Origin: an uncultured Lachnospiraceae bacterium
GTDB taxonomy: Bacteria; Bacillota; Clostridia; Lachnospirales; Lachnospiraceae
Reading direction: 5' to 3'
DNA length: 16,049 nt
Assembly (NCBI GenBank): GCA_910577105.1
Contig: CAJTMB010000044.1
Coordinates: 1-16,049, forward strand
Within the stretch, counting starts at the first letter, position 1, and each line of letters opens with the position of its first letter. The notes under the pieces were generated by a model. That model worked only from the letters and a program-made list of their open reading frames with translations, made no database searches and was not told the origin of the DNA. A program made the translations under genes and the position numbers. Positions 1 through 7,787 of the stretch are shown in pieces.

Positions 1-70
1 ACAGGTCACAGGTGCAGTCTGCCTATTACTTTCCGACAATAAGTTTACCCTATCAGGGATATTGTGCAGG

Positions 71-99
71 TTGCATTTTCGGTAATCCGGTGTCATAAT
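71..99 (+). promoter_or_regulatory. Candidate sigma-A promoter for the FakA-C-like gene
   Basis: A TTGCAT -35 element at 71-76 and a CATAAT -10 element at 94-99 are separated by 17 bp. They sit about 40 bp upstream of the start codon at 140, in an otherwise gene-free stretch. I see no other feature in bases 1-70. The match is good but was found by eye. Confidence 0.4.
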
Positions 100-139
100 A
101 ACTGTAGAATATTCTGTATTGGAAAAAGGAGAACAGCAC

Positions 140-391
140 ATGTTAGAATTTAAGTATGATACCCAGCTATTAATTGAAGGAGAAGACTTGGATGAGGACG
201 TTATCAGCGATTATTTTACGGAAAATTTTAAAGGGGACTGCCTGCTGGCGGTAGGGGACGAAGAGCTGATAAAGATTCATTTCCATACGAATGAGCCGTG
301 GAAGGTATTGGAGTATTGCGCTTCCATTGGTGAAATTTACGATATAGTAATAGAGGATATGGACAGACAGTCCAGAGGACTGAAGGGATAG
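140..391 (+). CDS. Small FakA C-terminal-like protein (kinase to dihydroxyacetone kinase type)
   Basis: An 83-residue protein resembling the C-terminal domain of FakA, the ATP-binding partner of the bacterial fatty acid kinase. The visible signature is a segment LIEGEDLDED (11-20), then LLAVGDEELIKIHFHTNEP (35-53) and a GEI-DIVIEDMDRQ stretch (64-77); in FakA the corresponding region reads roughly VVGD-LVKVHVHTN-P and ends IENM-EQ. The kinase (DhaL-like) and middle domains are absent, so this is a stand-alone domain, as seen in other clostridial genomes, rather than a working kinase. Its cellular role is unknown; partnership with a separate kinase or DegV-like lipid carrier is only a guess. 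The start at 140 is chosen because AAAGGAG (about 125-131) lies at good distance; an upstream TTG at 119 would place the RBS inside the gene. It is monocistronic by appearance. Confidence 0.7.
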   Translation: MLEFKYDTQLLIEGEDLDEDVISDYFTENFKGDCLLAVGDEELIKIHFHTNEPWKVLEYCASIGEIYDIVIEDMDRQSRGLKG

Positions 392-441
392 TTATACAAC
401 CCGACAACGGAATTTTGTTATCCGAATCTTGTAAAATAATG

Positions 442-470
442 TTGACAAATTGGTTTAAAAATTATAGACT
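442..470 (+). promoter_or_regulatory. Promoter of the BlaI/M56 operon
   Basis: A consensus TTGACA -35 at 442-447 is followed, after 17 bp, by TAGACT at 465-470 as -10 (4 of 6 consensus positions). The expected start of transcription is near 477, leaving a leader of about 65 nt before the repressor start at 543. The -10 lies inside the palindrome described separately, which is the arrangement expected for BlaI-type autorepression. Confidence 0.6.
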
Positions 471-498
471 TAATATAAGGTCTATGGTTTTTAAACCA
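451..498 (+). promoter_or_regulatory. 48-bp palindromic operator candidate for the BlaI-type repressor
   Basis: Outer arms TGGTTTAAAAA (451-461) and TTTTTAAACCA (488-498) are perfect reverse complements. An inner dyad, TAGACTTAATATAAGGTCTA (465-484), has five-base perfect ends (TAGAC/GTCTA). Both dyads share the same centre, at 474.5, and cover the -10 and predicted start site. BlaI/MecI/CopY proteins bind short dyads at their own promoters as dimers, so this is a plausible operator. The exact TACA-TGTA core of classical bla/mec operators is not present. Confidence 0.6.
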
Positions 499-542
499 TT
501 TTCTTTATTTTGCCGCAGCGTTTCTGCGGAATGGAGGTCAGG

Positions 543-905
543 ATGGTTATATATGTAATGACGGAGGCGGAGATGCAGCTGGCACAGATTATATGGGAGA
601 GGGAGCCGCTGCCCAGCGGGGAGCTGGTCAAGCTGGCAGCCGAGCGTTTAAACTGGAAGAAATCCACAACGTATACAGTGCTCAGAAAGATTTGCGAGAA
701 TGATATTTTTCAAAATAAAGACGCGGTAGTCACTTCCCTGATGAGCAGTGAAGAGTACGCCAGAAAAAAGGGGGAACGGTATCTTGCGGAAAATTACAAC
801 GGTTCCCTTCCGGGGTTCGTGGCGGCATTTTTAAAGCGCAAAAAACTGAGCAAAAAAGAGATAGAAGAATTGTCAAAGCTGATTGAAGAGTACAAGGAAA
901 ATTAG
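543..905 (+). CDS. BlaI/MecI/CopY-family transcriptional repressor
   Basis: A 120-residue winged-helix repressor. Characteristic parts are the N-terminal MTEAEMQLAQIIWERE (6-21), the recognition region WKKSTTYTVLRKICEND (38-54, compare W-ksTv-t-L-RL--kg in BlaI), and a C-terminal dimerisation helix region (about 85-118) with GFVAAFLKRKKLSKKEIEEL. In this family a dimer blocks the promoter of its own operon until an M56 receptor triggers its cleavage or release. The start at 543 is preferred over in-frame ATG at 531 because GGAGG at 533-537 lies 5 nt upstream of it. The receptor gene begins 9 bp after the stop, indicating co-transcription and probably near-stoichiometric expression. The wing region (about 55-66, DIFQNKDAVVTS) is short and lacks the usual RE--gR-y-Y pattern, so I do not know whether DNA recognition is standard. 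Confidence 0.88.
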   Translation: MVIYVMTEAEMQLAQIIWEREPLPSGELVKLAAERLNWKKSTTYTVLRKICENDIFQNKDAVVTSLMSSEEYARKKGERYLAENYNGSLPGFVAAFLKRKKLSKKEIEELSKLIEEYKEN

Positions 906-914
906 GGTGGTTTT

Positions 915-2672
915 ATGCTGGCGGATTTATTTGGAAAAGTTCTGGATATGAGTTTTATCGGCTGTTATACCATTGCAGTGGTATTGGCAGTGCGGCTTCT
1001 TTTGATAAAGTTTGACAGAAAATATGCCTATTATCTATGGTTAATCGTTTTTATCAATCTGGTATTGCCCGGTTCTTTCAGGGGGAATTTCAGCCTGATA
1101 CCAAAACAGGTGGCGCGGTTTTCCGTGGCGGACAATGTCATAGCCCATGAGGAGGAAGTCTTTGCAGCGGATATTGCGGCGGCGGAATCCCCTGAAATGA
1201 TAAATATCCTGTCAAAGTCCGGTCAGCTTATCAATCAGGGCATTCCTGATGATTCCCGGTCAGTTATGGGTGAAATCCAAAAGGAAAATACAGCCGCACG
1301 GTCCGGCAGCATTGCGCATATAGCAGTGGATACCGTAAAAGTTATCTGGCTTTTGGGAGTGATAATCATTGTGCTTTTTCATGTTATCAGTATGATAAAA
1401 CTGAAAAGGCGGATAGCGGCAGGACGAATGCTTTATTGGGATGAGACAGAACGAATTGCGGAGCTGGACAGTATTGATACCCCTTTTTTGTGGGGCGTTC
1501 TGTGCCCGGTAATTTATCTTCCGGCGGGAATGGAGAATAAAGAAAAAATTTATGTGATTTCCCATGAAGGCTGTCACAGAAAACGAAAAGATTATCTGGT
1601 AAAAATTGTGGTTTCCCTTATTGTGGCGGTTCATTGGTTCAATCCTCTTGTCTGGCTGGCATATATTTTGTTTTGCCGGGATATGGAAACTTCCTGTGAT
1701 GAAACGGTACTGAAAAGGGCGGAGGCAAATATCAAAAGACCGTATGCGGAAAGTCTGTTAAAATTTGCGGCAAGACAGAACGGCTATGTAATGATGCCGC
1801 TGAGCTTTGGTGAGCCGTCCGTGAAATGCAGGATAAAAAATGTTTTGCGGTTTAAGAAAAGAAAGATGGTTTTTTCCGTTATCGGATTTCTTTGTATGTC
1901 CGTTGCTATGCTGGGATTGTTTGTATTCCCGGCACAAGCCCATGGTATCAGCGGAATCAGAAACTCTGTTGTGAAGGGACGGCCCAGGGTGGAGGACTTT
2001 CCCGAAGATTTCATAACGGACAATGAAAGAGAGGAGGAAGCTTTGGAAGCAGAGTCGTCTGAAGAAACTGTTGTTAAAGTTTTTTCCTATGAACCGGAGC
2101 ACCGTGAAGGCTATAAAGAAGCAAAGCTTACCTTTGTCGGGGAGGAAGACATGTACCTGCATCCGGATTTGTGGGATGCAAAAGTGCAGGAAGCGCTGGC
2201 ACAGAGGGCGCTCCGTGAACTGTATGATTTAACGGGCTATCAGGTGGATTCCTGCTGCTACACCTACACGGATAACGGCAGTTTCTATTTTGGCAACACA
2301 GAGGAAGATTTAGAACACAGCAGGGATTTTTATAACCGAAGTTTTGGGGAAGAGGAAGGGTATTCTTCCTTAAGCATTCCTTCCATGTGGATTACCAGCG
2401 CCAGAAGGGTATGGTACTCGGATGTCCAGCAGTTGGATATACCGAATAATATAGAGGAAATGGATAACGGGGAACTGGCGGTCTGGTTTTTGCAGCGCAG
2501 TGCCATATATGGGCAGGAAGAGATTGCAGGGACTGAGCTTTTGTTTGAATCAGAGCCGGAACTGATAAAGGTTATGCTGGCGGACGGTTCTTTTTATGAA
2601 GTCCAGCTGGATAGGGACATTAATGCCGTGGCAAGTATATATGGGCCTTATCCGCCGGGATTTTCCCATTGA
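915..2672 (+). CDS. M56 (BlaR1-type) zinc metallopeptidase receptor, paralogue 1
   Basis: A 585-residue membrane protein. Hydrophobic segments are visible around 14-32, 37-54, 142-162 and 318-338, with further hydrophobic stretch 228-252. The cytoplasmic gluzincin domain has HEGCH at 217-221 (HExxH), then the family hallmark HWFNPLVWLAY (240-250) and DMETSCDE (256-263), which holds the expected third zinc-ligand Glu. In BlaR1/MecR1 this domain acts when the extracellular domain binds its ligand, leading to loss of the repressor. Here the C-terminal region (about 340-585) is acidic and is not a penicillin-binding transpeptidase fold: no SxxK/KTG pattern is evident. I do not recognise that sensor. 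The gene follows the repressor by 9 bp and precedes a second M56 paralogue by 62 bp. RBS: a GGGTGG stretch just upstream of ATG 915. Confidence 0.85.
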   Translation: MLADLFGKVLDMSFIGCYTIAVVLAVRLLLIKFDRKYAYYLWLIVFINLVLPGSFRGNFSLIPKQVARFSVADNVIAHEEEVFAADIAAAESPEMINILSKSGQLINQGIPDDSRSVMGEIQKENTAARSGSIAHIAVDTVKVIWLLGVIIIVLFHVISMIKLKRRIAAGRMLYWDETERIAELDSIDTPFLWGVLCPVIYLPAGMENKEKIYVISHEGCHRKRKDYLVKIVVSLIVAVHWFNPLVWLAYILFCRDMETSCDETVLKRAEANIKRPYAESLLKFAARQNGYVMMPLSFGEPSVKCRIKNVLRFKKRKMVFSVIGFLCMSVAMLGLFVFPAQAHGISGIRNSVVKGRPRVEDFPEDFITDNEREEEALEAESSEETVVKVFSYEPEHREGYKEAKLTFVGEEDMYLHPDLWDAKVQEALAQRALRELYDLTGYQVDSCCYTYTDNGSFYFGNTEEDLEHSRDFYNRSFGEEEGYSSLSIPSMWITSARRVWYSDVQQLDIPNNIEEMDNGELAVWFLQRSAIYGQEEIAGTELLFESEPELIKVMLADGSFYEVQLDRDINAVASIYGPYPPGFSH

Positions 2673-2734
2673 TTAGACGGATTAGGTCATGGAAAGTGTT
2701 TTATTGTAATATTTTCGTGAAAGGGTAGAAGTGT

Positions 2735-5700
2735 ATGCAGGCAGTAATATTTGAAAAGATTTTGGAAATGAGTCTTATCGGCTCCTATTGCATTGCAGTG
2801 GTATTGCTTGTCAGGATGCTGCTTTTTAAATGCGACAGAAAGTACTCTTATTATCTCTGGTTTATTGTATTTTTTAATCTGTGCATTCCCATATCCTTTC
2901 AAAGCATTTTCAGCTTGATACCAAGGCCGGTAGCAGAGTTTACCCTGACGGGGGAAGAAGATACAAAAACCGGGGTCAGTGGCGTAAATAATGAGAATTT
3001 GACGGCGGACGGTATGGGGATGCAGCCTGTTACAAGTACGGACGTCTTGGGCGGATATCCCGAAGCGGTTCACGTACTGACGGGAAGCGGCATGATTATG
3101 CAGGAAATGCCAAAAACCGGCACAATACTTTCGACGGAAAGAAAAGAAACGGGTACGGCGCCTGTGGTGTCTGTAAATACTGCACGCAATGTAAAGGCGG
3201 CTGCCCAAACAGTTTGGCTTATGGGCATTTTGATTATTATACTGTTTCAGCTGATTGGCATAAAGCGGCTGCAAAGACGGATTGTTCTGGGAAGGGAAAC
3301 GGACCGGAATGAGAAAAGACGGATTGTGGAAATGGATGGTCTGGATACGCCGTTTTTGTGGGGCATCCTGAAACCGATGATTTATCTGCCGGCGGGTATG
3401 GAGAAGGAAGAGAAAAGATATGTGACTGCCCATGAAAATTATCACAGGCAGCGGAAAGACCATATAGTAAAAATGATTGTTTTTATCATTACAACGCTGC
3501 ACTGGTTTAACCCCCTTGTCTGGCTGGCGTATGCTTTGTTTTGCCGGGATATGGAGATTTCCTGTGATGAAGCCGTGCTTGCCCGCATAGGCAAAGATAT
3601 CAAAAAGAATTATGCGGAAAGCCTTTTGCGGTATGCGGCCAAACAAAACGGCTATGTTATGTCGCCGCTGACATTTGGGGAACCTTCCGTAAAAGCCAGG
3701 ATAAAAAATGTACTTCGCTTTCAAAAAAAGAAGGTTTGGATTTCGGCAGCGGCGTTTGTCTGTGTCCTGGGCGTAGCGCTGGGTCTGGCGCTCAGGCCTG
3801 CGGCAGGGGAAGGCAGCGGGTCCGTGGGGGAAGAGGAAAATACACAATCTGTTTATAACAACGGCGGAAGTTTTATCAAAGTAAACGGAGTTCCCTATTA
3901 TATGGATAACCGGCGTCTTTACTCTGACGGGAGTTATCTGTATGCCACCAACACAGACGTTTATCCGCAGGAGGTATTTCGATATAATCTGGATGGCAAA
4001 GGATTTTCGAAGCTGTTTGACGGTGCGATTGTGGATTGCAATCAGACCGGGGATATCCTGTATTACGAGAGTAGTGAGGACGAAAAGGGAAACAGCGGAC
4101 TGCTTGCATACAATACGGCGACAGGGGTATCAAAGGTAATGTATCCGGCCGCAGAGGGCGTGGAGATATCGTATCTGGGAAAGTATAGCGGTATTTTGTA
4201 TATCGCAAGGAAGGACGGCGGTCTTCTCTATATTGATGGAGTAACGGAAGAGGACGGGACGGTGGAGCAGGATTTGCTGGCGAAGGGATTGGAGGCAGGG
4301 CAGATTGCAAGTTTCTACGCGGATGAGCATTACATACTGTTTTCCGCAGGGGAGTACGAAGGGAGCATGGGAATGTGGACCGGCACGTTTTATTCCTACA
4401 ACCGTTCATTAAAATCCCTTACGGAAATCCATGTTACGGATGACGCATCCTTCCATGCCGCAGACGGTTATGTATATTATCAGAAATATGATAATCAAGG
4501 TGAAGGCGCCAATGAGTTGTGCCGGATGGATTTTGCATTTGAAGAAGAGGAAAAAATAGGCGAATCTTTGACATATCTGGCTTACGATGAAAAGACCAAT
4601 ACCCTGCTGGCTGCAAAACCGGCAGGGCAAAACAGCTTTATGAGCAATTTGGTTCGCGTTTCCATGGACGGTAGCGGGGAACAGCTTCTTTTTACCGCCC
4701 AGGATTTGGGCTGGGAAATGGAGGAAAATGATAAAATTCAATTTGCCGAACTGAGTATTATGGAAGAATCCATTTATACAAAAGCAGAACAATGGGGATA
4801 CAGGGGCAATGAAGGCTGGCGGGACAGTCTTGTCAGGGAAGAATATATCTGGATAAAAGCAGACGGCTCCTTTTCCCAGGTCTGGAATATAGATTGGGGA
4901 ACAGAGGAATCCCCTGCTGACAGGCGCAAGGCGGGAGTGCCCTGCGACCCTTCCTCTGAGGGCTGGGATTTGGTAAATATAACAGATGTAAGAACTGATT
5001 TTGAAAACCTGCCGTTTGAGCCGGAGCCGGGAACGGAAAACGACACCCTCCTGCTTGCGCAAAGTGACGAATATACCCTTTTCGGAAAGGGAGATTATCA
5101 GTCCATGCTGCTAGGCTGCGACGGGCAGTATGCCCTGATTTCCTATCCGTTTATCTCCAACTACATGATACCCGTGGAAATAGAAGAGTCTGACTATGAC
5201 GGGGATGGAAACACTGAACTTGCCATCCTGCTTCAGATTCACCATGGCACGGGAGTGTATGTGGATACTTTCCTGATGGCGGATGAAGACGAAAACGGTG
5301 AGCTTACCGTCTATGAATTTCTGGATGAGGATTATCTGGCACAGCTTGGGCCGCATTTATCCTATGACAGGACAAAAGACGGAATGCAGGCTTATGTGGA
5401 CGGTGAAAAAGCCGGGAGGGCGCTGCCGGACGAAGAAGAATGGAAATGGGGTCCATCTTCATATGTAAGTGTGGGACAACAGATTTACTTTGCCATGCAG
5501 GAAGGTCAAATTACCATAGATGCAGGACTGGAATTTTGGATGGATGATTTTGCCGCAATCAGCTTCACAAACGGCAATACCATTAGCGCCGCCGTATATT
5601 ATCAGGGAAACGGCGTGTTTGCGCTGGGCACTCCTTTTTGCAGGCATCCGAATTTGGAAAGCGTCGTCACAGACGCGGTAATGGATTATTATGCCGGAAA

Positions 5701-5920
5701 AGAGAAGCTGAAAGAAGCAAATGTATCTTATGAAGACAGAAGAGATATTCAGGTTGTGGAAATCCAGTATAATGTCAGCAATATGGACGGGGATATTATC
5801 TCGGTAACGGCGGTTGTACTGGCGGATGAGAAAGCTTCGTATGAATATTTTCATGTAGAATTGGAGTTGTGGGAAGATTGCTATTATAGGGTAACGGATA
5901 TCAGTAGAGGAGATAAATAG
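2735..5920 (+). CDS. M56 zinc metallopeptidase receptor with large beta-rich C-terminal domain, paralogue 2
   Basis: A 1061-residue protein whose first ~350 residues are clearly paralogous to the preceding receptor: matching N-terminal membrane segments, HENYH at 233-237, HWFNPLVWLAYALFCRDME (256-274) and CDEAVLAR (277-284), then a membrane segment about 334-352. After that the two genes diverge entirely. Residues about 375-740 contain recurring short beta-type units (for example YLYATNTDVY, GLLAYNTATG, GGLLYIDG, GTFYSYNR), suggesting a beta-propeller like the DUF5050-type domains found in clostridial surface proteins. Residues 820-826 read DYDGDGN, a calcium-binding loop-like motif as in VCBS/EF-hand-like repeats. 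The tail (about 900-1061) is acidic and unassigned. The C-terminal part is presumably extracellular and acts as sensor or structural domain; its ligand is unknown. The RBS is weak (GAAAGGG around 2719-2725). Confidence 0.82.
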   Translation: MQAVIFEKILEMSLIGSYCIAVVLLVRMLLFKCDRKYSYYLWFIVFFNLCIPISFQSIFSLIPRPVAEFTLTGEEDTKTGVSGVNNENLTADGMGMQPVTSTDVLGGYPEAVHVLTGSGMIMQEMPKTGTILSTERKETGTAPVVSVNTARNVKAAAQTVWLMGILIIILFQLIGIKRLQRRIVLGRETDRNEKRRIVEMDGLDTPFLWGILKPMIYLPAGMEKEEKRYVTAHENYHRQRKDHIVKMIVFIITTLHWFNPLVWLAYALFCRDMEISCDEAVLARIGKDIKKNYAESLLRYAAKQNGYVMSPLTFGEPSVKARIKNVLRFQKKKVWISAAAFVCVLGVALGLALRPAAGEGSGSVGEEENTQSVYNNGGSFIKVNGVPYYMDNRRLYSDGSYLYATNTDVYPQEVFRYNLDGKGFSKLFDGAIVDCNQTGDILYYESSEDEKGNSGLLAYNTATGVSKVMYPAAEGVEISYLGKYSGILYIARKDGGLLYIDGVTEEDGTVEQDLLAKGLEAGQIASFYADEHYILFSAGEYEGSMGMWTGTFYSYNRSLKSLTEIHVTDDASFHAADGYVYYQKYDNQGEGANELCRMDFAFEEEEKIGESLTYLAYDEKTNTLLAAKPAGQNSFMSNLVRVSMDGSGEQLLFTAQDLGWEMEENDKIQFAELSIMEESIYTKAEQWGYRGNEGWRDSLVREEYIWIKADGSFSQVWNIDWGTEESPADRRKAGVPCDPSSEGWDLVNITDVRTDFENLPFEPEPGTENDTLLLAQSDEYTLFGKGDYQSMLLGCDGQYALISYPFISNYMIPVEIEESDYDGDGNTELAILLQIHHGTGVYVDTFLMADEDENGELTVYEFLDEDYLAQLGPHLSYDRTKDGMQAYVDGEKAGRALPDEEEWKWGPSSYVSVGQQIYFAMQEGQITIDAGLEFWMDDFAAISFTNGNTISAAVYYQGNGVFALGTPFCRHPNLESVVTDAVMDYYAGKEKLKEANVSYEDRRDIQVVEIQYNVSNMDGDIISVTAVVLADEKASYEYFHVELELWEDCYYRVTDISRGDK

Positions 5921-5956
5921 CCTGAAAAGACTGTTTGAGAAATGGAGGAGGACAAT

Positions 5957-6574
5957 ATGAAAAAAAGATTGGTTATTGTTTTTTTACTTGCAGTGACAGT
6001 TGGTCTGGCAGCCTGTGCAAAAACGGGAACGCCGGATGCCAATCCGGGAGTGGAAACGCAGGAAGGAAGTCTGGCTGCAAACCCGGCTGAGGACCTGAAT
6101 ACAAACCCGCCGGATGGCGTGGAGACAGAGCCGGAAGAAGAGATTGACTGGTATACGGTGTATTATGAGAGATATTACGCCGTTTGGGAGGATGAGGACG
6201 AAATGATGGCGGAACTGAACAACAGGGCGGTTTACCATGATAATTGCTCCTTTTATGGAGATGTAAATCAGTATCTGGAAACCGTTTTGGAAATCACGGA
6301 TATTTCCGGTCTTGTGGAACCGCTGTTTGGCTTGGATATGGTAGCCATGGAAAAGGAAGACTTTGCAGATTTTCCTCCCCTAATGATACATGTCCTGAAG
6401 AATCAGATATATGCCATGCACGGTTATATTTTCAAGGATGAAGATTTGGACAATTATTTCAGGGGTCTGCTCTGGTATACGCCACAGTACACTGCCGAGG
6501 AATTTGACGACAGCGTCTTTAATGAGACGGAACGGCACAATTTGGAAATACTTGCAGAGCTGGATACTTATTAG
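5957..6574 (+). CDS. Lipoprotein with YARHG-like domain
   Basis: A 205-residue predicted surface lipoprotein. It has a KKR N-terminus, a hydrophobic signal (5-17) and lipobox LAAC with the acylated Cys at 20, followed by a Pro/Asn/Glu-rich linker (21-62). The C-terminal portion contains NQIYAMHGYIFKDEDLDNYF (149-168), then LLWYTPQYTAEEFDD (171-185) and TERHNLEIL (191-199). This follows the pattern of the YARHG domain (N-iYArhGy-F, WY-P, N--E--N), a small extracellular domain of unsettled function, with M replacing R. The start at 5957 is chosen because GGAGGAGG (5944-5951) lies upstream and because it yields a proper signal peptide. It is the last gene of the BlaI/M56 operon, so it is a candidate effector or accessory of that envelope-sensing system. 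Confidence 0.75.
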   Translation: MKKRLVIVFLLAVTVGLAACAKTGTPDANPGVETQEGSLAANPAEDLNTNPPDGVETEPEEEIDWYTVYYERYYAVWEDEDEMMAELNNRAVYHDNCSFYGDVNQYLETVLEITDISGLVEPLFGLDMVAMEKEDFADFPPLMIHVLKNQIYAMHGYIFKDEDLDNYFRGLLWYTPQYTAEEFDDSVFNETERHNLEILAELDTY

Positions 6575-6575
6575 C

Positions 6576-7403
6576 TTACTCGGTTACCCGTTTTGCTACC
6601 AGAACCAAACGGCCGTCCTTTACGTGGTAGGCGCAGGTGGACAGGGTGAGGAAGGTGTCCCCGTATTCGGCTTCCACCCCGGTATCATAGAATGAAAGCA
6701 CCTTTACCGTCTCATAAAAGGCGGAAAATTCTTCGGGAGTTTTGGCTTCATAGAAGTTGTAATATTTAAAAACGTCGTCATTTTGTCCATACACCTGTGA
6801 GGTAAATACCGCCATTACCTCATAGGTGCGCTGCTCGTACAGGGTATCAAAGGAAATGACGGGATGCTCCTTGTAAAAAGCTTCTTTTTTGTAAAAATCA
6901 AGGTCGCCGAACATGGAGCCGTCTTTCATGTTGTGTCCGTATATAATAAAGTTTGTCCCCGGGGTGTCCACATCGGCAATGTCTTTTACAAAAAGACAGC
7001 CGTATTTATCTTCTTCGCCGTAAAAACTGTGGTGTAGATAATATTCGTTATCTTCGCACTGCATGACGGGGTAATCTATTTTCATCCCTTCAATGGAAAG
7101 CCATCCAATCAAATCATTATTTTCTTCATAAAGGGCGCTGTATCGGGAAAGCATGACGGGTTCCTGTACTTCAGGCATTTCCTGTTGTGTTTCTTCAGGA
7201 ATTTCTATGGGTGTTTCCGGGGATTCCGCATCCGCCTCACGTTCAAAATGTTTTTTTTCCAGCGACAGCAAGTCTGTCAGTTTTTCCTGCTGGGCCTGAT
7301 GCTTTAAGGAAAGGTAATATGAGCGTCCGACGGGAATCAGGCATAGCACCATTATGATAAGGAGTATTTTTCTTGCAAGTCGGTTCCAATTTCTGCTTTT
7401 CAT
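6576..7403 (-). CDS. srtB: Class B sortase
   Basis: A 275-residue membrane-anchored transpeptidase. The N-terminal membrane segment is about 12-26, followed by a Glu/Pro-rich stalk (about 50-85) and the sortase fold (about 90-275). The catalytic set is visible: His157 in IIYGHNMKDGSMFG, Cys257 in TLSTCAYH, and Arg265 in DGRLVLVAKR. The class B hallmarks are NDLIGWLSIEGMKIDYPVMQ near the start and the extended segment before TLSTC. Sortase B enzymes cleave a sorting signal in secreted proteins and join them to cell-wall peptides or pilus subunits. I see no substrate with an LPxTG/NPxTG-type signal in this window, so the partner must lie elsewhere. The stop codon is separated by 1 bp from that of the convergent lipoprotein gene. 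AGAAAGAGG precedes ATG 7403. Confidence 0.9.
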   Translation of the reverse strand: MKSRNWNRLARKILLIIMVLCLIPVGRSYYLSLKHQAQQEKLTDLLSLEKKHFEREADAESPETPIEIPEETQQEMPEVQEPVMLSRYSALYEENNDLIGWLSIEGMKIDYPVMQCEDNEYYLHHSFYGEEDKYGCLFVKDIADVDTPGTNFIIYGHNMKDGSMFGDLDFYKKEAFYKEHPVISFDTLYEQRTYEVMAVFTSQVYGQNDDVFKYYNFYEAKTPEEFSAFYETVKVLSFYDTGVEAEYGDTFLTLSTCAYHVKDGRLVLVAKRVTE

Positions 7404-7426
7404 AAGCCTCTTTCTGTTATAAGTAT

Positions 7427-7555
7427 CGTGAAAAGTACTTCTAATAGCTCATGCCAAAGGGCATTTCGCTAAGAAGTACCATGTCTGCGCAGCAGACATT
7501 TTTCACGCTTGGAACTTTAGTTCCGTGGGATTATGGGATTCCGCAAAGCGGAATC
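7427..7555. repeat. Compact multi-hairpin element (three-way junction plus two hairpins)
   Basis: Between the sortase gene and its candidate promoter lies a dense set of perfect stems. CGTGAAAA (7427-7434) pairs with TTTTCACG (7500-7507) and encloses two arms: GTACTTCT (7435-7442) with AGAAGTAC (7472-7479), itself containing TAGC/GCTA and ATGCC/GGCAT pairs; and ATGTCTGC (7481-7488) with GCAGACAT (7492-7499). Only base 7480 is left unpaired at the junction. Two further hairpins follow: GGAACT/AGTTCC (7511-7524) and GATTCCGC/GCGGAATC (7537-7555). Because stems are perfect, either strand could fold. It could be a repetitive extragenic palindrome/MITE-like element or the structured leader RNA of the sortase gene. 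I know no named family for it. Confidence 0.7.
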
Positions 7556-7567
7556 ATGTTGGTTAGT

Positions 7568-7610
7568 TTGATAATAAGGTCATTATACCATAATACTAGG
7601 GCGTTGTATC
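7568..7610 (-). promoter_or_regulatory. Candidate extended -10 promoter for the sortase gene
   Basis: Read on the minus strand, a perfect TATAAT (7587-7582) is preceded by TG at -15 (TGGTATAAT), with a weak GATACA -35 (7610-7605) at 17 bp. Transcription would begin near 7575 and produce a leader of about 170 nt that includes the multi-hairpin element. The same bases also hold a plus-strand TTGATA (7568-7573), 17 bp, TAATAC (7591-7596), but no plus-strand gene follows. From 7611 to 7787 I see no supported gene or signal. Confidence 0.5.
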
Positions 7611-7787
7611 GGATTTTGATGCAATATATTGCCTGTCTATCATCAAATCAGTCGCTTTGATAAACGGATTGTGATATCTCTTTCGTTTTTCCGGCAGACA
7701 TGGAGTATAAGCCGTACATTGACTTGCCACACAATAAGCTTTTAATATGGGTAGAAAACGATGTGTTTCAGATACCTCATAATTCAA

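Noticed and set aside
2687..3847. Long minus-strand open frame (386 codons) opposite the second M56 gene
   Set aside because: It lies fully opposite a gene with clear M56 motifs, has Arg/His/Cys/Pro-rich shadow composition, and no RBS or family motif.
4409..5062. Minus-strand open frame of 217 codons opposite the receptor ectodomain
   Set aside because: Shadow frame; composition is typical of antisense to an acidic, beta-rich protein, with no recognisable domain.
7427..7555. CRISPR array or tandem repeat interpretation of the hairpin cluster
   Set aside because: The stems differ from each other in sequence and spacing; there is no repeated unit with spacers.
7596..7787. Minus-strand 63-codon frame and a plus-strand frame from the ATG near 7700
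   Set aside because: Neither has an RBS or recognisable motif; both fall in a decayed intergenic stretch downstream of the map remnant.
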